Shown: positions 35,115 through 46,990 of the stretch, in pieces
Numbering within the stretch: the stretch's first letter is position 1
Layout of the letters: the number at the start of each line of letters is the position of its first letter
NCBI GenBank assembly: GCA_030159075.1
Contig: BROG01000247.1
Coordinates: 867,752-931,751, forward strand
Length of the DNA: 64,000 bases
Direction of reading: 5' to 3'
DNA from: Atrina japonica
Taxonomy: Eukaryota; Mollusca; Bivalvia; Pterioida; Pinnidae
Position numbers and translations under genes: made by a program
The notes under the pieces: generated by a model
What the model was told of the DNA's origin: nothing
Databases searched by the model: none
What the model saw: only the letters and a program-made list of their open reading frames with translations

Positions 35115-35660
35115 TTGTTTCTACTTTCAAATCACTGATACTAGAGTATAACTCTTTACGATGTTCAGGATACAGTATACAAATCTGGTGAATATTGGGG
35201 AAAACACGGACCTCTTGAAATCCAGAAGTGGGATTAGGTGACATGTAGGAATAAGCATCGCCTGTTGACCGTTCACAGTGAAATTCAAAGAAGTGAGAAA
35301 TAAATCCCCGTCACAAACGGTACATACGACTCAAAAACTGCTGCCGGAAAGGTAACTCAACATGTCATTAAGTGAAAAACACAATTTGCTGGTAATAGTG
35401 GAATATTACTATTTACATGAGGAAAATTGACAATTGGGAAGCTGAAATCGTCACGTTTGCCGTATAGCATGCTTGTTCATTTCCCGTCTGTGTCTATAGT
35501 AAGTAAAATATTCAAACGTGTTTGCTCGATTCTGTTGTGTCTTTAATTTCTAGTTTATTGGAACATATTCCACTGACATAAGCACGAATGTCATTATTAA
35601 TTGACAAAACGTCGTCAATATATCAAAATATATCTACAAGCTACATCTGGCTTTTTCATT
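35115..35660. repeat. Penelope-type arm with attached inverted RT fragment
   Basis: 35115-35400 is a plus-oriented arm ('tactagagtataactc', 'ggacctcttgaaatccag', 'ggtaactcaacatgtcat'). 35400-35530 matches the 5' region before RT copy 1 ('cccgtctgtgtctatagtaag', compare 7725-7760). 35540-35640 read on the minus strand gives [10 protein letters not shown] and LEIKDTTES. This is the same arm-to-RT head-to-head join as at 9065, in a more diverged copy. Confidence 0.65.
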
Positions 35661-36234
35661 TTCATTTTTTATACGTTAAATATTTTTCAATGAAAATTAT
35701 TTGAATCCCATCGTTATTTCGTCAAAACAACGACCCATTTCAGTCATTTTCAGAACTTTGTTGCTATTTGTAATGTAAATGGTTTTCCATTTTTGTACAA
35801 TAATCAATAAAACAAAAATGACAAACTGACCGGTCCTTTTGCTTTGCAAATATTCATCCTCAAATGAAAACCTTGCATTACCTCTAATTTATAAAGCACT
35901 GTGAAATAAGTAATCATACCATCGAAAATCATTTATTTTTGAGTACTTATTGGTTGTAACCAATGGGTTCATTGTAACCAAACTATTAAACTCTTATGGT
36001 CGCTTTACGACTGGGAATTGTTGAATTTGCCATAAAGTTCGATTTGGCGAAAAACATAAAATGAAACTTACATATACATTCACTGTATCTATATTGGAAA
36101 AAGAAATCTATACTGTATTGGGATAATTCAGCCTTGCATATTTTGATACGGTTAGGTTCACATGGAAACTTCATCTTCAGTAAAGTACCTAACAAAACAG
36201 AAACTGAAAAATAAAACATCAGATGCATTCAAAA

Positions 36235-36345
36235 CTTGAGCATTTTGCACACACAAGCAAACTGCGTAGAAATACGTTGTTGAAACTAGGATATCAGAAA
36301 TCGCATTTAACGTCAATATTACGCAAATTTTGTGCTCGGCATATT
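36235..36345 (+). pseudogene. Penelope-like coding remnant
   Basis: TLLKLGYQKSHLTSILRKF corresponds to [18 protein letters not shown] near the C-terminus of the RT protein at 8690-8755. Nothing else of the element is attached. Confidence 0.55.
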
Positions 36346-36393
36346 GACGTTGATTGGAGAACATGGTTTCTCTGGGTGATATGTATCTATCTA

Positions 36394-36395
<2 letters not shown>

Positions 36396-36453
<58 letters not shown>
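36396..36453. repeat. (AT)n microsatellite
   Basis: Alternating AT preceded by 'tatctatctatcta'. Confidence 0.95.
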
Positions 36454-36458
<5 letters not shown>

Positions 36459-36982
36459 TTTGACGCAGAATTCTAAGTTAAAATATTTTTTAAATCTGAG
36501 TAGAATATTTACAGTATAATCACTCTTGTAGTCCATATACGGTAAAGAGCTATTTAACGATTGCAGTATTTGCACGTGGTCTACTTGTACGACGACGTGT
36601 TTTAGTGAAGTTTACATTTGAATACTACCCATTCAAACCCCAACCTAAACTATATGATCTACTAAACAAAATTACTGGCTGAATTCACCGAACACCTTAA
36701 CACCCAATATAAACGTATAACGTTACTCATTTATATTAACTTTTACTTTACCTTTTGATTTAAACATATTTCATTGATAAAACAAATGGATTAGACACAA
36801 GTTCTTACAACTTACTAGGTCTTCTCCAGATAATACAGTATATGGTTAATTTAACACATGATGACATGGCTAACATACAATTCGTATGCTATACATACAT
36901 ATACACACATACATACATACACATACATATTGTACAGAGAGAGAGAGAGAGAATATGGTTGAAATGCTTGCCATTAGCTATA

Positions 36983-37354
36983 TTAGAACCTTTTGGATGC
37001 TTTTATAAATGACTGAACGGCCAGCACTATTTGGACATTGGTCTCATATAGAAGATTAGGATCTTCCCATAGACGAAAACTGACATAATTACCTGGATGA
37101 ATACCCATAGTCGTGAGAATATCGAGAATCGCAATTCGTGAGTTTGAGTGTTGTGAACATACTAGAAAATAGTGATATGCATCTTCAAAGCCGTCACCAC
37201 ATTGAAGGACAGGTGGGGGATTAATCCCTACCCGAAATAAATCATCATTAAGAACACTACAGCCGTGCCTAATTCGTGCTAACTGCACCGATAAATATCG
37301 GTTTCCAACATTCAAATATTTGGGTAAAACAGGTGATATAGGTGATATTTTCAA
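36983..37354 (-). pseudogene. LINE ORF2 C-terminal domain
   Basis: 123 open codons ending at a stop (...SFIKASKRF). Cys-Gly-x-Gly-x-Glu-Asp then His-Tyr-Phe-Leu-x-Cys resembles the C-terminal CxxC/H/C motif after the RT in jockey- and CR1-like elements. It begins well before its first Met. Confidence 0.7.
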
Positions 37355-37509
37355 ATTAAATTCGGAGATTGATGTAATATTTTTTACAGAGTTATCAAGT
37401 CTGTTCCATAGTTTTATAGAGGAGGGGATAAATTACCTTTTAAATATGTCGACTTTACACCTTGGCATTTGGTAGTTATATGAGAAAGAAATCATGACTA
37501 AGGTCACCT

Positions 37510-38383
37510 CTACTCAGGAAGCATAACATGAAGATATTCAGGAAATAACCTGTTACGGATTTTGTATAAAGTAGAGAGTTTGAATATTTCGCGCCTGGAC
37601 CTAAGGGGTATCCAGCCAGTTTCGAGGTATAATGATTCACGAGACGCTATAGACGTTAGTCCGGAAACATGTTTCGCGGCTTCTAACTGGACCTTCTCCA
37701 AGGCATTTGACAATTCGATAGAGCAACCGTCCCAAACACAGGAGGCATATTCGAGCGTAGGTCTGATAAAAGCAATACATATGGTATTCAATGTGTCCTT
37801 GCTGACTCTGTATTTGGTTGTTATAATGTAGTTATTCTGGAAGATATTATTTTAATAAGATTGTGAATGTGATCATACCAGTTGCCGTTACTGTTAAGCA
37901 ACACCCTTAGGTGGCAACGAGAGTCAGAGAATGGAAGAGGTTCATTGTTACATTTTATATTTGGTCTGATATCAAATTATCTTTCGTCTTACCAGGATTA
38001 AACTGCATAAGCCATTAATTTGACCAACCTTGTAAACGTTGAATATCATGGTTTATGTTATTTTCAATTATGTTTAGGTTAACTGAAGATTCATGAAGGG
38101 ATGAATCATCTGCAAATAGTCTAATCACGGTCTTCATAGGATCAACAAGATCGTTAATGTAGAATAGAAATAGAAGAGGACCAAGAACAGAACCTTGCTT
38201 TACACCCGCAGTCACATATTTAAACGATGATGCATTATTTCCATAAACAATTGATTGCTGACGGTTGCTCAGATAATTAGAGAACCAAGATAGTAAATCG
38301 TCTTCTATACCGTACCTCCGGAGTTTAAATAATAGTCCTTTATGCCAGACTTTATTAAAATCTTGATATCTCGCAGAACACAA
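37510..38383 (-). pseudogene. LINE reverse transcriptase, palm and thumb
   Basis: DFNKVWHKGLLFKLRRYG, SYLSNRQQSIVYGN-like, GVKQGSVLGPLLFLFYIND and FADDSS at about 38105-38125 are typical motifs 3-5 of the jockey/CR1 group. The catalytic FADD is intact. Upstream motifs 0-2 are deleted and the junction to the thumb at about 37900 is frameshifted. Confidence 0.8.
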
Positions 38384-38399
38384 CAGATGAGTATTCTTT

Positions 38400-39033
38400 C
38401 TTATCTATAGCAGTTGTAATTTTGTTACGTATGTACACACCGCTGTAAAAACATTTAATATTATTTGAAATTAAAATAGGATCCAGAAGTGTGGCTGTGC
38501 TGGGTGTTACACAAGTGGGTTCCAAAATAACGTTATGGAGTTCATAATTTCGTGTTAAATTTTCGAGATGCGAATCTTTGCGACAAAGATCAACATTAAA
38601 ATCACCGAGAGTAATTATTTCCGAGTTATAGTTATAGACTGATTCAAGAGCTCATTCTAAATTACGATAAAAATTATCACTTGAATTTGGCGGCCTTTGA
38701 AAAAGACCAAACATGATATTTTTGTTATGACACTGTACTTCCGCCCAAATACATTCAGTAGATACGGGCTCGATCTCGCACTTTCTTACGGCTTTCAGGT
38801 TATCAGAAAAATAGATAAGCACTCCACCACCATGTGCATCTCTGTCTTAACGAAAAGTATGGGATATTTAGCTGGGTGTTTAGCACTTGCTCGTCGAGAT
38901 GTGTTTCAGTGAAACACAAAATATAAAAGTCAGTAATATTACTATCAATGTCACATAATATATTCCTGATACTTCTTACGTTTAAATAAAACACACTTAA
39001 AAATAAATCAAAGTTGTCAGGACCAGGATTCAT
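38400..39033 (-). pseudogene. LINE endonuclease (exonuclease-endonuclease-phosphatase type)
   Basis: The fragment starts MNPGPDNFDLF and reads NVRSIRN, then CFTETHLD (metal-binding Glu), LGDFNVD near 38590-38610 (active-site Asp/Asn) and TATLLDPIL. It is split over at least three frames. It nicks target DNA in intact elements; this copy is broken. Confidence 0.75.
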
Positions 39034-39164
39034 CTAAATGTCACCACAGAGAATCAGTACTATTAATAGAAATGGAAAATTAGCATTGTGCAAGTCGGAT
39101 TGAAGAACGAAATTCAGGATAATCGCTGTAGTTCTGTTAGTTTTATATTTATTGATGCATTTTC

Positions 39165-40375
39165 CCTCTGAAAATGTACAATCCACAACTTAACCTCAAT
39201 GAGAACCTATATGTTAAATTTCATAAAAAATCCTTTTCAGTACTTTCTGAGAAATAGCGATAAAAAGAATTGTTAGAGTTGTTGAACGGAAAAGGACGCA
39301 GGGCAACATCTGTTGTTCCGCTAAAGTCAAACAGTCAAATTTCTGAAGTCCTCATTTCACTTTCTGAACTGGACGAAATAGCCATTACATAAACTCACAT
39401 GTTTTGATTAGGATTAGAGTAAATGTAGAAACACTTGATCACTAGTAGGAACATTTAATTTTATCAAATTCCACAAACATCACGACTCATTGTATGTTAA
39501 CACATTCTCTGTTTATCGATTCAAATCATCTATCGAAAACACAGTTTTATGAAATTAACCAAGAAGGTCTAGTTTTTATAAAAATAAACTAAGTGGAAAA
39601 GCGATTTAGCACGTACAACCGATAAACGTTTAATGTAAATGTTTGCTTTGTGTTTATCGTAGTCCAACTGTTTTTTCGCCCATCATCAACAGATGGTAGG
39701 CTTTTCTTATCACTTTCCGTCCGTGGTCCGTCGTCAGTCCTTAAACAATTCTTGATATTGCTATTTCTCATAAAGTACTGAAGGGATATTTATAAAATTT
39801 GACATATAGGTTCTCCTTGAGATCCAGTTTTACAGTGTACATTATCAGGTGGGTTGGATCACAGAATGGCTGCCATTTTGTATTTTAAAAATAAAAGTTT
39901 GTTATCGCTATTTCTCACAAAGTACTAAAGGGATCTTTATGAAATTTGACGTACAGGTTTTCCTGGAGGTCTACTTGTGCAGTTTACATTTTCAGGGGGA
40001 TCGGATTACAAAATGTCAGGCGGCCATCTTTGATTTTGACAATTAAAGTTTTTTATCGCTATTTCTCAGAAAGTTCTGATGTGATCTTCATGAAATATGT
40101 CATATAGGTTCCCCTTCAGGTCTACAATTAAAGTTCTTATCGCTATTTTTCTGAAGGTACTGATGGGATCTTTATGAAATTTGACATATAGATTCTCCTT
40201 GAGGTCTAGTTTAGTAGTGTACATTTTCAGGTAGGTCGGATCACAAAGTGGCTGCCAAGTGTCCATTTTGGTTTTTAAAAATTACAGGTTGTTATCGCTA
40301 TTTCTCAGAAGATACTATAGAGATCTTTATGAAATTTGACATACAGGTTCTCGTTGAAGTTTTGGTCCTTTTTGG
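39165..40375. repeat. Tandem repeat of about 145 bp, with one inverted copy
   Basis: Direct copies at about 39750, 39900, 40050, 40135 and 40280 share 'tatcgctatttctcagaaag', 'gatctttatgaaatttgaca' and 'aggttctccttgaggtc'. Some include 'ggtcggatcacaaaatggctg'. At 39165-39265 the same unit is inverted. Related wording is common in bivalve genomes in my memory. The following 'tggctccttttagggccctta' (40370) belongs to the same compound repeat. Confidence 0.85.
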
Positions 40376-40559
40376 CTCCTTTTAGGGCCCTTATTGGTCT
40401 TATCCCGTTTTCATTCGCAAACATGCGGCTTCACATGGGGACGCTATATGCCAAGTTTAGTTAAAATTGGCCCATTGGTTCTTGAGAAGATGATGTTTAA
40501 ATGCAAAAGTTAACAGACTGACGACGAGAAACTACAAACCTTTTGGCGAATTCAAGAAT

Positions 40560-41409
40560 TATTTACCAATCAGCGTTGACCTCCGTTTATATAAATAAAG
40601 GTAACAACATCACTTGGGGTCAGTCTCTAAGTTGCGGGTTGAACAAACAACATAGCAAAAGCAGATAATTGAACGGGTCAGTAGTAATCTATTTATCACA
40701 TTTATCTTCTAGTTTTGGGATAGTTTTGTATAAGGCTGAGACACAGTCACAGAGTGGTGTTGGAGCCCTAGGTCTCAGACTCTAGTGCTGAAAACACACA
40801 CTAGCTGACAGTGTGGCCTAAATACATATACAAGTTCCGAGACCCACTGTAAATAAAATAATTCAATCTCTGTAATTAAACTGTGATTTATTGTGATTTC
40901 CTGAAACTCTTATAATAGTTACTACAGTTAAATGACAATTCTTGTTAGAATAGTTTATAGTTGTCGTTGTATTTTATCGCTAAAGCACAAGTAGTGTTTG
41001 GTTCTTATTTGTATATATTTGTTTATGTTTATATATATTACCTTTATACTCTTAACCAGGTTCCAAATCAGACCCATTGTAGCCTTAAACCCCCGCTCGG
41101 AAACGTTACACATGCATGAAAGCATAAGCTATATAACCTTCCACAACTGGGCAGATTCAATGCCAAAAGTGAGCATAACACTGTTAATCATAAATTCAGC
41201 AATTTACAAAATTTGTAAATAAAACTTTTCATTCCCCTCCCATGAATTTAGACATATAAACTAAACATTATAGTCTATTTCCTGTTCATCAGATGACTCA
41301 ATGTCACACAGGAAGTAGTGTGGTTAATTTCAGAAAATATGTACACCTAATATGAATATCGCTACATAAGACGTTAACAATATACTTATATTCCTAGGCT
41401 GAGTAAATG

Positions 41410-41410
<1 letters not shown>
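40560..41410. other. Intergenic, nothing recognised
   Basis: No gene, RNA or repeat that I can support. The short open frame at 40998-41222 has no motif. Confidence 0.4.

Positions 41411-41467
<57 letters not shown>
41411..41467. repeat. (AT)n microsatellite
   Basis: Alternating AT. Confidence 0.95.
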
Positions 41468-41471
<4 letters not shown>

Positions 41472-42110
41472 TTCTTTTCGTTATATAAATACCAGTTTTT
41501 TCTGATGAAAATTTGAATTATCTCCCTTCACTATTTACCTGTAAGATAGAATTTCCACGTGAAATACAAGATTTTTCAGCGGAATGTGTGATTCAGGTAT
41601 CTGAGCGGTTTTTCTCATTGCGAGCTCGTTATCGGAAGGAAAAGGATATATGTATTTTAGATAGATCATATTTTCCCACCCTCCCTCCCTACAATATCTT
41701 ATTTAACACATGACTATACATGTATATATATATATAATAAGTTAAATATATTTCATGTAAATCCCCAGGTCTAGATGAGGTTCGATCATCCATAGTCCTG
41801 AGATAATGGTCTGCACTGCCATCGGACACAGGTTTCCAATGATTAAAAATTTAATTGGTTTTTTCTGGGCGGCTAACATTGTCGATGAAGGAGAATTAGG
41901 GGTAAAATTATGTTATGACATAGTAGTTGTGTGTATTGTTTTTGATGTGTTCAATACGATTGTAAAATAACAGTAGATGTATATCAATATTTTGGTATAT
42001 GTATTTGCGAAAATATAACGAGCTACACATTCTATATTTGTGTTTTTGTAATTTATGATTAGAAAAGATAATATTTATTTTCGGACTTAAGGGAGAAAAT
42101 AAATAAATAA

Positions 42111-42200
<90 letters not shown>
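42111..42200. repeat. (AT)n microsatellite
   Basis: Alternating AT with a TT break near 42130. Confidence 0.95.
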
Positions 42201-42203
<3 letters not shown>

Positions 42204-42408
42204 GCATTGCATTGTGATTGCGTTCATATATGGTTTTATATCGGAAATTGGTATAAGGGCATTTTTAAAGAAGCGCGGTAGCGCGATATTAGAACATAAA
42301 CGAAATAAAAATGCAATTCAAACCTTATTGCTAATGCTATCGTCCGTTTGTGTCAGTTCGCTTGTAGAAATTGCAATCGAACGGGGGCATGTATTGTATC
42401 AAAATTAA

Positions 42409-42411
<3 letters not shown>

Positions 42412-42484
<73 letters not shown>
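42412..42484. repeat. (AT)n microsatellite
   Basis: Second AT tract about 210 bp after the previous one. Confidence 0.95.
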
Positions 42485-42486
<2 letters not shown>

Positions 42487-43549
42487 TTAAGATTTTTTAA
42501 AAAGAAAGAACATTTGTGTTTATTAATAAATTAATTCCTCTCAGAATATTAAAGAATGGTATTAATGCAAATATTGAGAAACTTGAAGCGACCTTACCAG
42601 ACCTTGATGTGATCTTGATGCAATCTGAATATAAACTATCCCGAAAAAGAATGGGCGGTATGGAACAACGCGCAAAAAGTCTGTTTACAAGGAATTGTTC
42701 ATGCTCACCTTTGATTACGTCCATGATACATATATAATTTCACAGGTCAAAATTTGTAACGGTTCAGCTGGTTATAATTTTTTAAACACTAAATTGTCGA
42801 TCTGACCCCTGTTGTTATAGTTGGCTCTGTTTTTATCATATACAAGCACAATACTAAAATTTCTTCAAATCAATTAGAATTGTTATCATTAGTAATACAT
42901 TTTACTTTCGAAATGTATCGATAAGGACCGAGATTGACTCTATATTACAAGTGAGAAAAACTTGTGATTTCTTAAATCTATCTCTATTTCCGAGAATACA
43001 AAAACTGCTACGAGTTGGGTTTCCCCAACAACTAGGAAATGAAATCTTTTAAAGCATGTGACTTTTTATGTATCAACAAAATAAATCCTCGGCTAGGAGA
43101 GACAAAGAGATATCGTAACTACTGAAATCAAGCAAATGTAAGGAAATGTTTTAATCAGGTAAGACTACTTTTAAGAATTTTTCAGTTTATGTTTATAGAG
43201 TTGATTCGGTTGCTGGGTTTTATATTCCGCTATAGCTTTGCCATATGAGGTCAAATTACGGGTCGTAATACAAATCATATTTTACGATAACTACATTTAG
43301 AAATGTTTTATCCTTTTTACAGACGTGGTTATGCAACATTTAGTGTCTTTATACGGATCAATTGTTAAATCCAGCGTGAATTGTTTGTATTTTATGTCTT
43401 GGAGATGCATACATGTAATGAATTAACATTTTAAAATGTCCCCATCTACACCTGAAATCAAGCAAACAACTTTAAGTATAAACACATATCATTGAATACA
43501 TGTATAACGATACATTGCTGAATCCATGTAGGGTTCCGGAGTTCCATAT

Positions 43550-43608
43550 ATTTATATATATATATATTTGTGTGTGTGTATTTATGTATGTATGTATGTA
43601 TGTATGTA
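43550..43608. repeat. (AT)n/(GT)n/(GTAT)n compound microsatellite
   Basis: 'tatatatata', then 'tgtgtgtgtg', then about seven units of 'tatg'. It lies about 115 bp before the left end of the recombinase element. Confidence 0.9.
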
Positions 43609-43724
43609 TTGCTAGTTAGATTTAATGCAAAGCTATATAGCTTAAATGTATAGACAGATATGAGTACAAGTACTATATAGCGACATTTATTCAATTGTGA
43701 ATAATTAGATCTATTTCGATTTAT

Positions 43725-43927
43725 AATTGAGATTATTAATGTAATTTAAAATAATCTGGTTTAAAATAACCAAAGTTATGTGTCGGTAATAAAGTGAATG
43801 ATAATGATTCATGTTAAATAAAGAGCAAAGGGGAAATAACTCGTTAACCCATTCAATTGATAAAGACTCAAGCATCTGACTGACCCCGACGCTGCCCAGA
43901 AAAACTGCCATTAAGACGGCGAAAATT
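43725..43927 (+). repeat. Split direct repeat A1 (left terminus)
   Basis: Starts aattgagattattaatg and ends gacggcgaaaatt. Identical to A2 at 53643-53845. It lies directly upstream of the recombinase start and probably holds the promoter (AT-rich, no obvious TATA choice). Confidence 0.92.
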
Positions 43928-43956
43928 TTTTGAACTAGAAATCCATCTTCATCACA

Positions 43957-45206
43957 ATGCGGGGTAGACCCACCACTAAATCATCGTCCGCGAGGGGTCG
44001 TGGAAAACGCCCCTCCTGTCCTCCGGCACGTTTTGTCGAGCAGGACGCACCTGTGGGAAAGAAAAGTCGAGAAGTTTCTCCCGGCATCGTCGCAGCCCAC
44101 CCCCCAGCTGTTGATGAAGTTACCAGTCCCCGGAGTCCTATCGTGACTATGCATGCTGATCCTGCTGTTTCCTTGGATTCCCGGGATAATCCGGGACATT
44201 CAGTGGGAAAGGTTCAAGCTGCTGGCCCCAGATTCGGACCCCAACCCGGAGCAGATACCGACCTGGGTGTGGCAGACCTTAACTCTGAAGTAGAGAGACT
44301 CTTAGCAAATTCTATGGCACATAGTACAAAGGCTACTTATGCTAATGCATATCAACAATTTCAGAGTTATCTAGGCCAATATAGCCTACCTCAGAAGTGG
44401 CCAATCCCTATATCGTATATCGCTAATTTCATTGCTTTCTTGTCAATAAACAGTCGTGCTCCAAGTACTATTTGTACATACATAAGTGCTCTAAGTTATT
44501 TTCACAAAATACGAGGTGAGACAGATAACACAAAAGGTTTTATAATATCTAAACTTTTGGAAGGGGTAAAAAAGGGGGAAATAAAAGGGTCGATATCAGA
44601 TCTCCCATCACACTTCCCCTGCTTAGTCGGTTAATAATAGCTCTCCCCTATGTGTGTTCTTCCCAGTATGAGGCTACCTTATTCAGAGCAGCATTCAGTC
44701 TAGCCTTTTTTGGCTTCCTGAGGGTGGGGGAGTTTACGACCACTTCATCTCACGAGAAGTTTACTAATAGTACTAGGCCTCTTGAAAAAAGGGATATTCA
44801 GTTTAATAAGGAAGGGAACAGAATTAGGGTGTGCATACGTGCATCAAAGACTGATCAAAAAGGCCTGTCTCATGTGTTGATTATTTCTAAAGTAGAAGGT
44901 CAATGTTATTGCCCAGTTCAATCTTTACACAGTTATTTGATCATGCGCCCTACTATATCTGAACAACAGCTGTTTGTTCATTACAATGGGCAACCTCTCA
45001 CTAGGTATCAGTTGTCAGCGGTACTAAAGAAGTCTCTTAATTTCATTGGTATCAACACAGGTCATTATCGCTCTCATAGTTTCCGCATCGGGGCAGCCAC
45101 TGAAGCAGCAAGCAAGGGCATTAAGGATGACATTATCAAATCATGGGGGAGATGGAGATCAAGGGCCTATACACTTTACATAAGGATACCAGGCATTCAT
45201 CAATAG
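43957..45206 (+). pseudogene. Tyrosine recombinase (phage-integrase family) with one frameshift
   Basis: DNA strand-exchange enzyme of the element. The first part (43957-44634) has a low-complexity Ser/Pro/Arg-rich N-terminus of about 105 residues. It is followed by a SAM-like core-binding domain (LLANSMAHSTKATYANAY...FQSYLGQY...ISYIANFIAFLS). The catalytic domain lies in another frame (to 45206): FLRVGE (first Arg, about 44720), RASKTDQKG (Lys), HSFRIGAATEAA (His and second Arg, 45075-45086), GRWRSRAYTLYIR (Trp and nucleophile Tyr, 45168 or 45177). The complete R-K-H-x-x-R-W-Y set is present. The two frames meet at about 44600-44612 near 'gatctcccatcac', where a small indel is required. The stop at 45204 follows the Tyr closely, as in other YRs, so it is probably natural. 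Confidence 0.85.
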
Positions 45207-45315
45207 GCTCGAAAGGGGGTAGATACACAGTAATAGAGACAAATTGAATTTGAATACCTGACTAGTATTAGCAGAGAACACAATCTAATTGTGTCAAAGT
45301 TGCTTACTTTATAGG

Positions 45316-45355
45316 ATCTACTGTTTGGATTGTTGGCTCTTCATATGTCAGATGG
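45316..45355 (+). pseudogene. SGNH hydrolase, 5' piece (block I)
   Basis: Reads STVWIVGSSYVRW, the block-I nucleophile-Ser region (G-x-S-S in place of the classical GDSL). A good splice acceptor-like 'actttatag' precedes it at 45314, which suggests the hydrolase may be joined to the recombinase by splicing; that is inference. The frame continues exactly at 52418 once the nested element and its 5-bp target duplication are removed. Confidence 0.75.
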
Positions 45356-45830
45356 TGTTCTGCCTCAACCCTCTGAATGAACAGCGAAAGTCAAAGGTAG
45401 ATGTTTACGGGTTTATTCTGGTAGAATTTCGCCGTAAAAGGCTGCAATAAACACAAAAAATAGCCAATTACAATTTAACCAATATGATTACTGAATACAT
45501 ATGATACAGGCAGTTAAACTTACATGTAAAGTAAGCAGCAATTCAGAAACACATGTTAATGTCCGCACATTTAAATGTTTATAATCTTTGTGTGTCATGA
45601 TTAATAGTTATTTGCACTCCAGTTATCACACTTAAACAAACATGTTATCGTTGTTATTCATGAATATCAGAAAGATTTGAATTAACTCACTCTGTAAATG
45701 TCCAAACATAGCGGTAATAGGCTAGTGAAACCAAGATTGAAAACAGCGGCAAACCCTGCTGGAAGTAAATACTAAATAATAAAAGTCCAAATCACACCGG
45801 ACAAACATTCCGGATAATTGTATCAGCACA
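45356..45830 (-). repeat. BEL/Pao 3' LTR
   Basis: On the minus strand it begins tgtgctgatacaattatcc and ends gaggcagaaca. It matches 51938-52412 at all but about two positions. Confidence 0.95.
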
Positions 45831-45978
45831 CTCCCCGTCTAATGTTTTAACAAAATATTACTACCTTTCAATTAACACATATAATATACATGTAACATTA
45901 TCATTTTTCCTAAATGAATGTCATAAAACAAAGGTGGTAAATAAAGTGATACACAAAAGTCTCTGGTAGGAACAAATT

Positions 45979-46990
45979 TCAGTCAAGTAAAAGAACAACT
46001 TCACAGATAGGTCGCTTGTAAGTGGTACACTTATCATCCTTAACAATGCGCACATCTACAGTTCGCACAAGTCCATCTGGATTTGGATACACATTTTCAA
46101 TAACACCAAGAGGCCACTGACCACGATGAGTATCTTTCTCACGAAGAAGTACAATGTCGCCAACTTTCACATTTGGCTTTTTGGATTGCCACTTGCGGCG
46201 AATTTGTAATGTTTTTAGATAATCATCTCTCCAGTGTTTCCAGAAAAGGTTGGAAAGCACTTGAACTTGCTTCCAGTGTTCACGATATATGTCCTTAATG
46301 TCAACATTAATACAGGTTGCTGGATCACCAGATATCCTCTGCTGAAGAAGCATGTTTGGCGAAAGCACAAGAGCATCTGGATCATTAGAAATTGGAGCGA
46401 TGGGTCGAGAATTAACAATTGTAGTGACCTTTGCCATTAATGTTGTAAGAACCTCATGCGTCAAGTTCTTCCCATGTGGTCCTCGCAACATAGAGTTGAG
46501 TACATTCCTCGCGACTCCAATCATGCGTTCCCACACTCCTCCTTTGTGGGAGGAATGGGGTGCATTGAATATCCACACAATTCCTCTGTTATTCAGGTAA
46601 TCTGCAACTACACCACTTTTGATGTCTGCCTTGAGGGCTTCAGTGGCACCGACGAAGTTTGTGCCCATATCCGATCTGAATTCTTTAACATTACCCCTCA
46701 GTGCAACAAGTCGTCGAACAGCATTGATAAAAAATGAGCTGGACACATACTTTCAATGACCTCGATATGTATGGGCTCTTGTAGTCATGCAAGTGAACAT
46801 TATAGCCCATCTTTTGCTACATGCTTGTCCTTCCCTAGTTCGCCGTGCAACCACTTCCCAAGGACCAAATGTGTCGACACCAACCGCGGTAAATGGAGGG
46901 GCCAGGTGACAAACGATCTGGTGGAAGATCAGCCATCTGTTGAGATTCCAACTGCCTACGCAATTTCCTGCAAATTACACATCTGTAAAT
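45979..46990 (-). pseudogene. BEL/Pao integrase core and C-terminal domain
   Basis: Strand-transfer enzyme that inserts the cDNA. The minus strand reads VDTFGPW (first Asp, near 46870, in a different frame), FRSDMGTNFVGA (second Asp, about 46670) and HKGGVWERMIG (catalytic Glu, about 46540). A C-terminal domain follows with VGDIVLLREKDTHRGQWPLG and a DUF5641-like end at stop 45979. The D-D-E triad is intact; the first Asp is separated by a frameshift near 46760-46830. Confidence 0.88.

Larger units (their letters stand above)
36960..39040 (-). mobile_element. Decayed jockey/CR1-like LINE with internal deletion
   Basis: Non-LTR retrotransposon remnant on the minus strand. In transcription order it has an endonuclease half (39033-38400; NVRSIRN, CFTETHLD, LGDFNVD), an RT palm (38383-38015; DFNKVWHKGLL, AGVKQGSVLGPLLF, FADDSS), the RT thumb region (37831-37510; FIRPTLEYASCVWDG) and a Cys/His-bearing C-terminus (37354-36983; LQCGDGFEDAYHYFLVC). 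The linker and first RT blocks between endonuclease and palm are missing, and several frameshifts are present. A (GA)n run at 36937-36954 lies just beyond the 3' end and may be tail-derived. Confidence 0.85.
41806..42737 (+). other. Patch of open reading frame of unknown nature, split by (AT)n tracts
   Basis: Three open pieces: 41806-41970 (54 codons, MVCTAIGHRF...), 42202-42408 (HCIVIAFIYGF...LLLMLSSVCVSSL...), in the same frame as the first, and 42516-42737 (INKLIPLRILKN...KRMGGMEQRAK). Pieces 1 and 2 each contain hydrophobic segments that could be membrane helices. Piece 3 is amphipathic and charged. (AT)n tracts at 42111-42200 and 42412-42484 separate them. I recognise no family. It could be exons of an unknown gene, a dead gene or chance. 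Confidence 0.2.

Noticed and set aside
43957..45206. Host domesticated recombinase gene
   Set aside because: The gene lies just inside identical terminal repeats and carries a frameshift, so it belongs to a mobile element rather than to the host.
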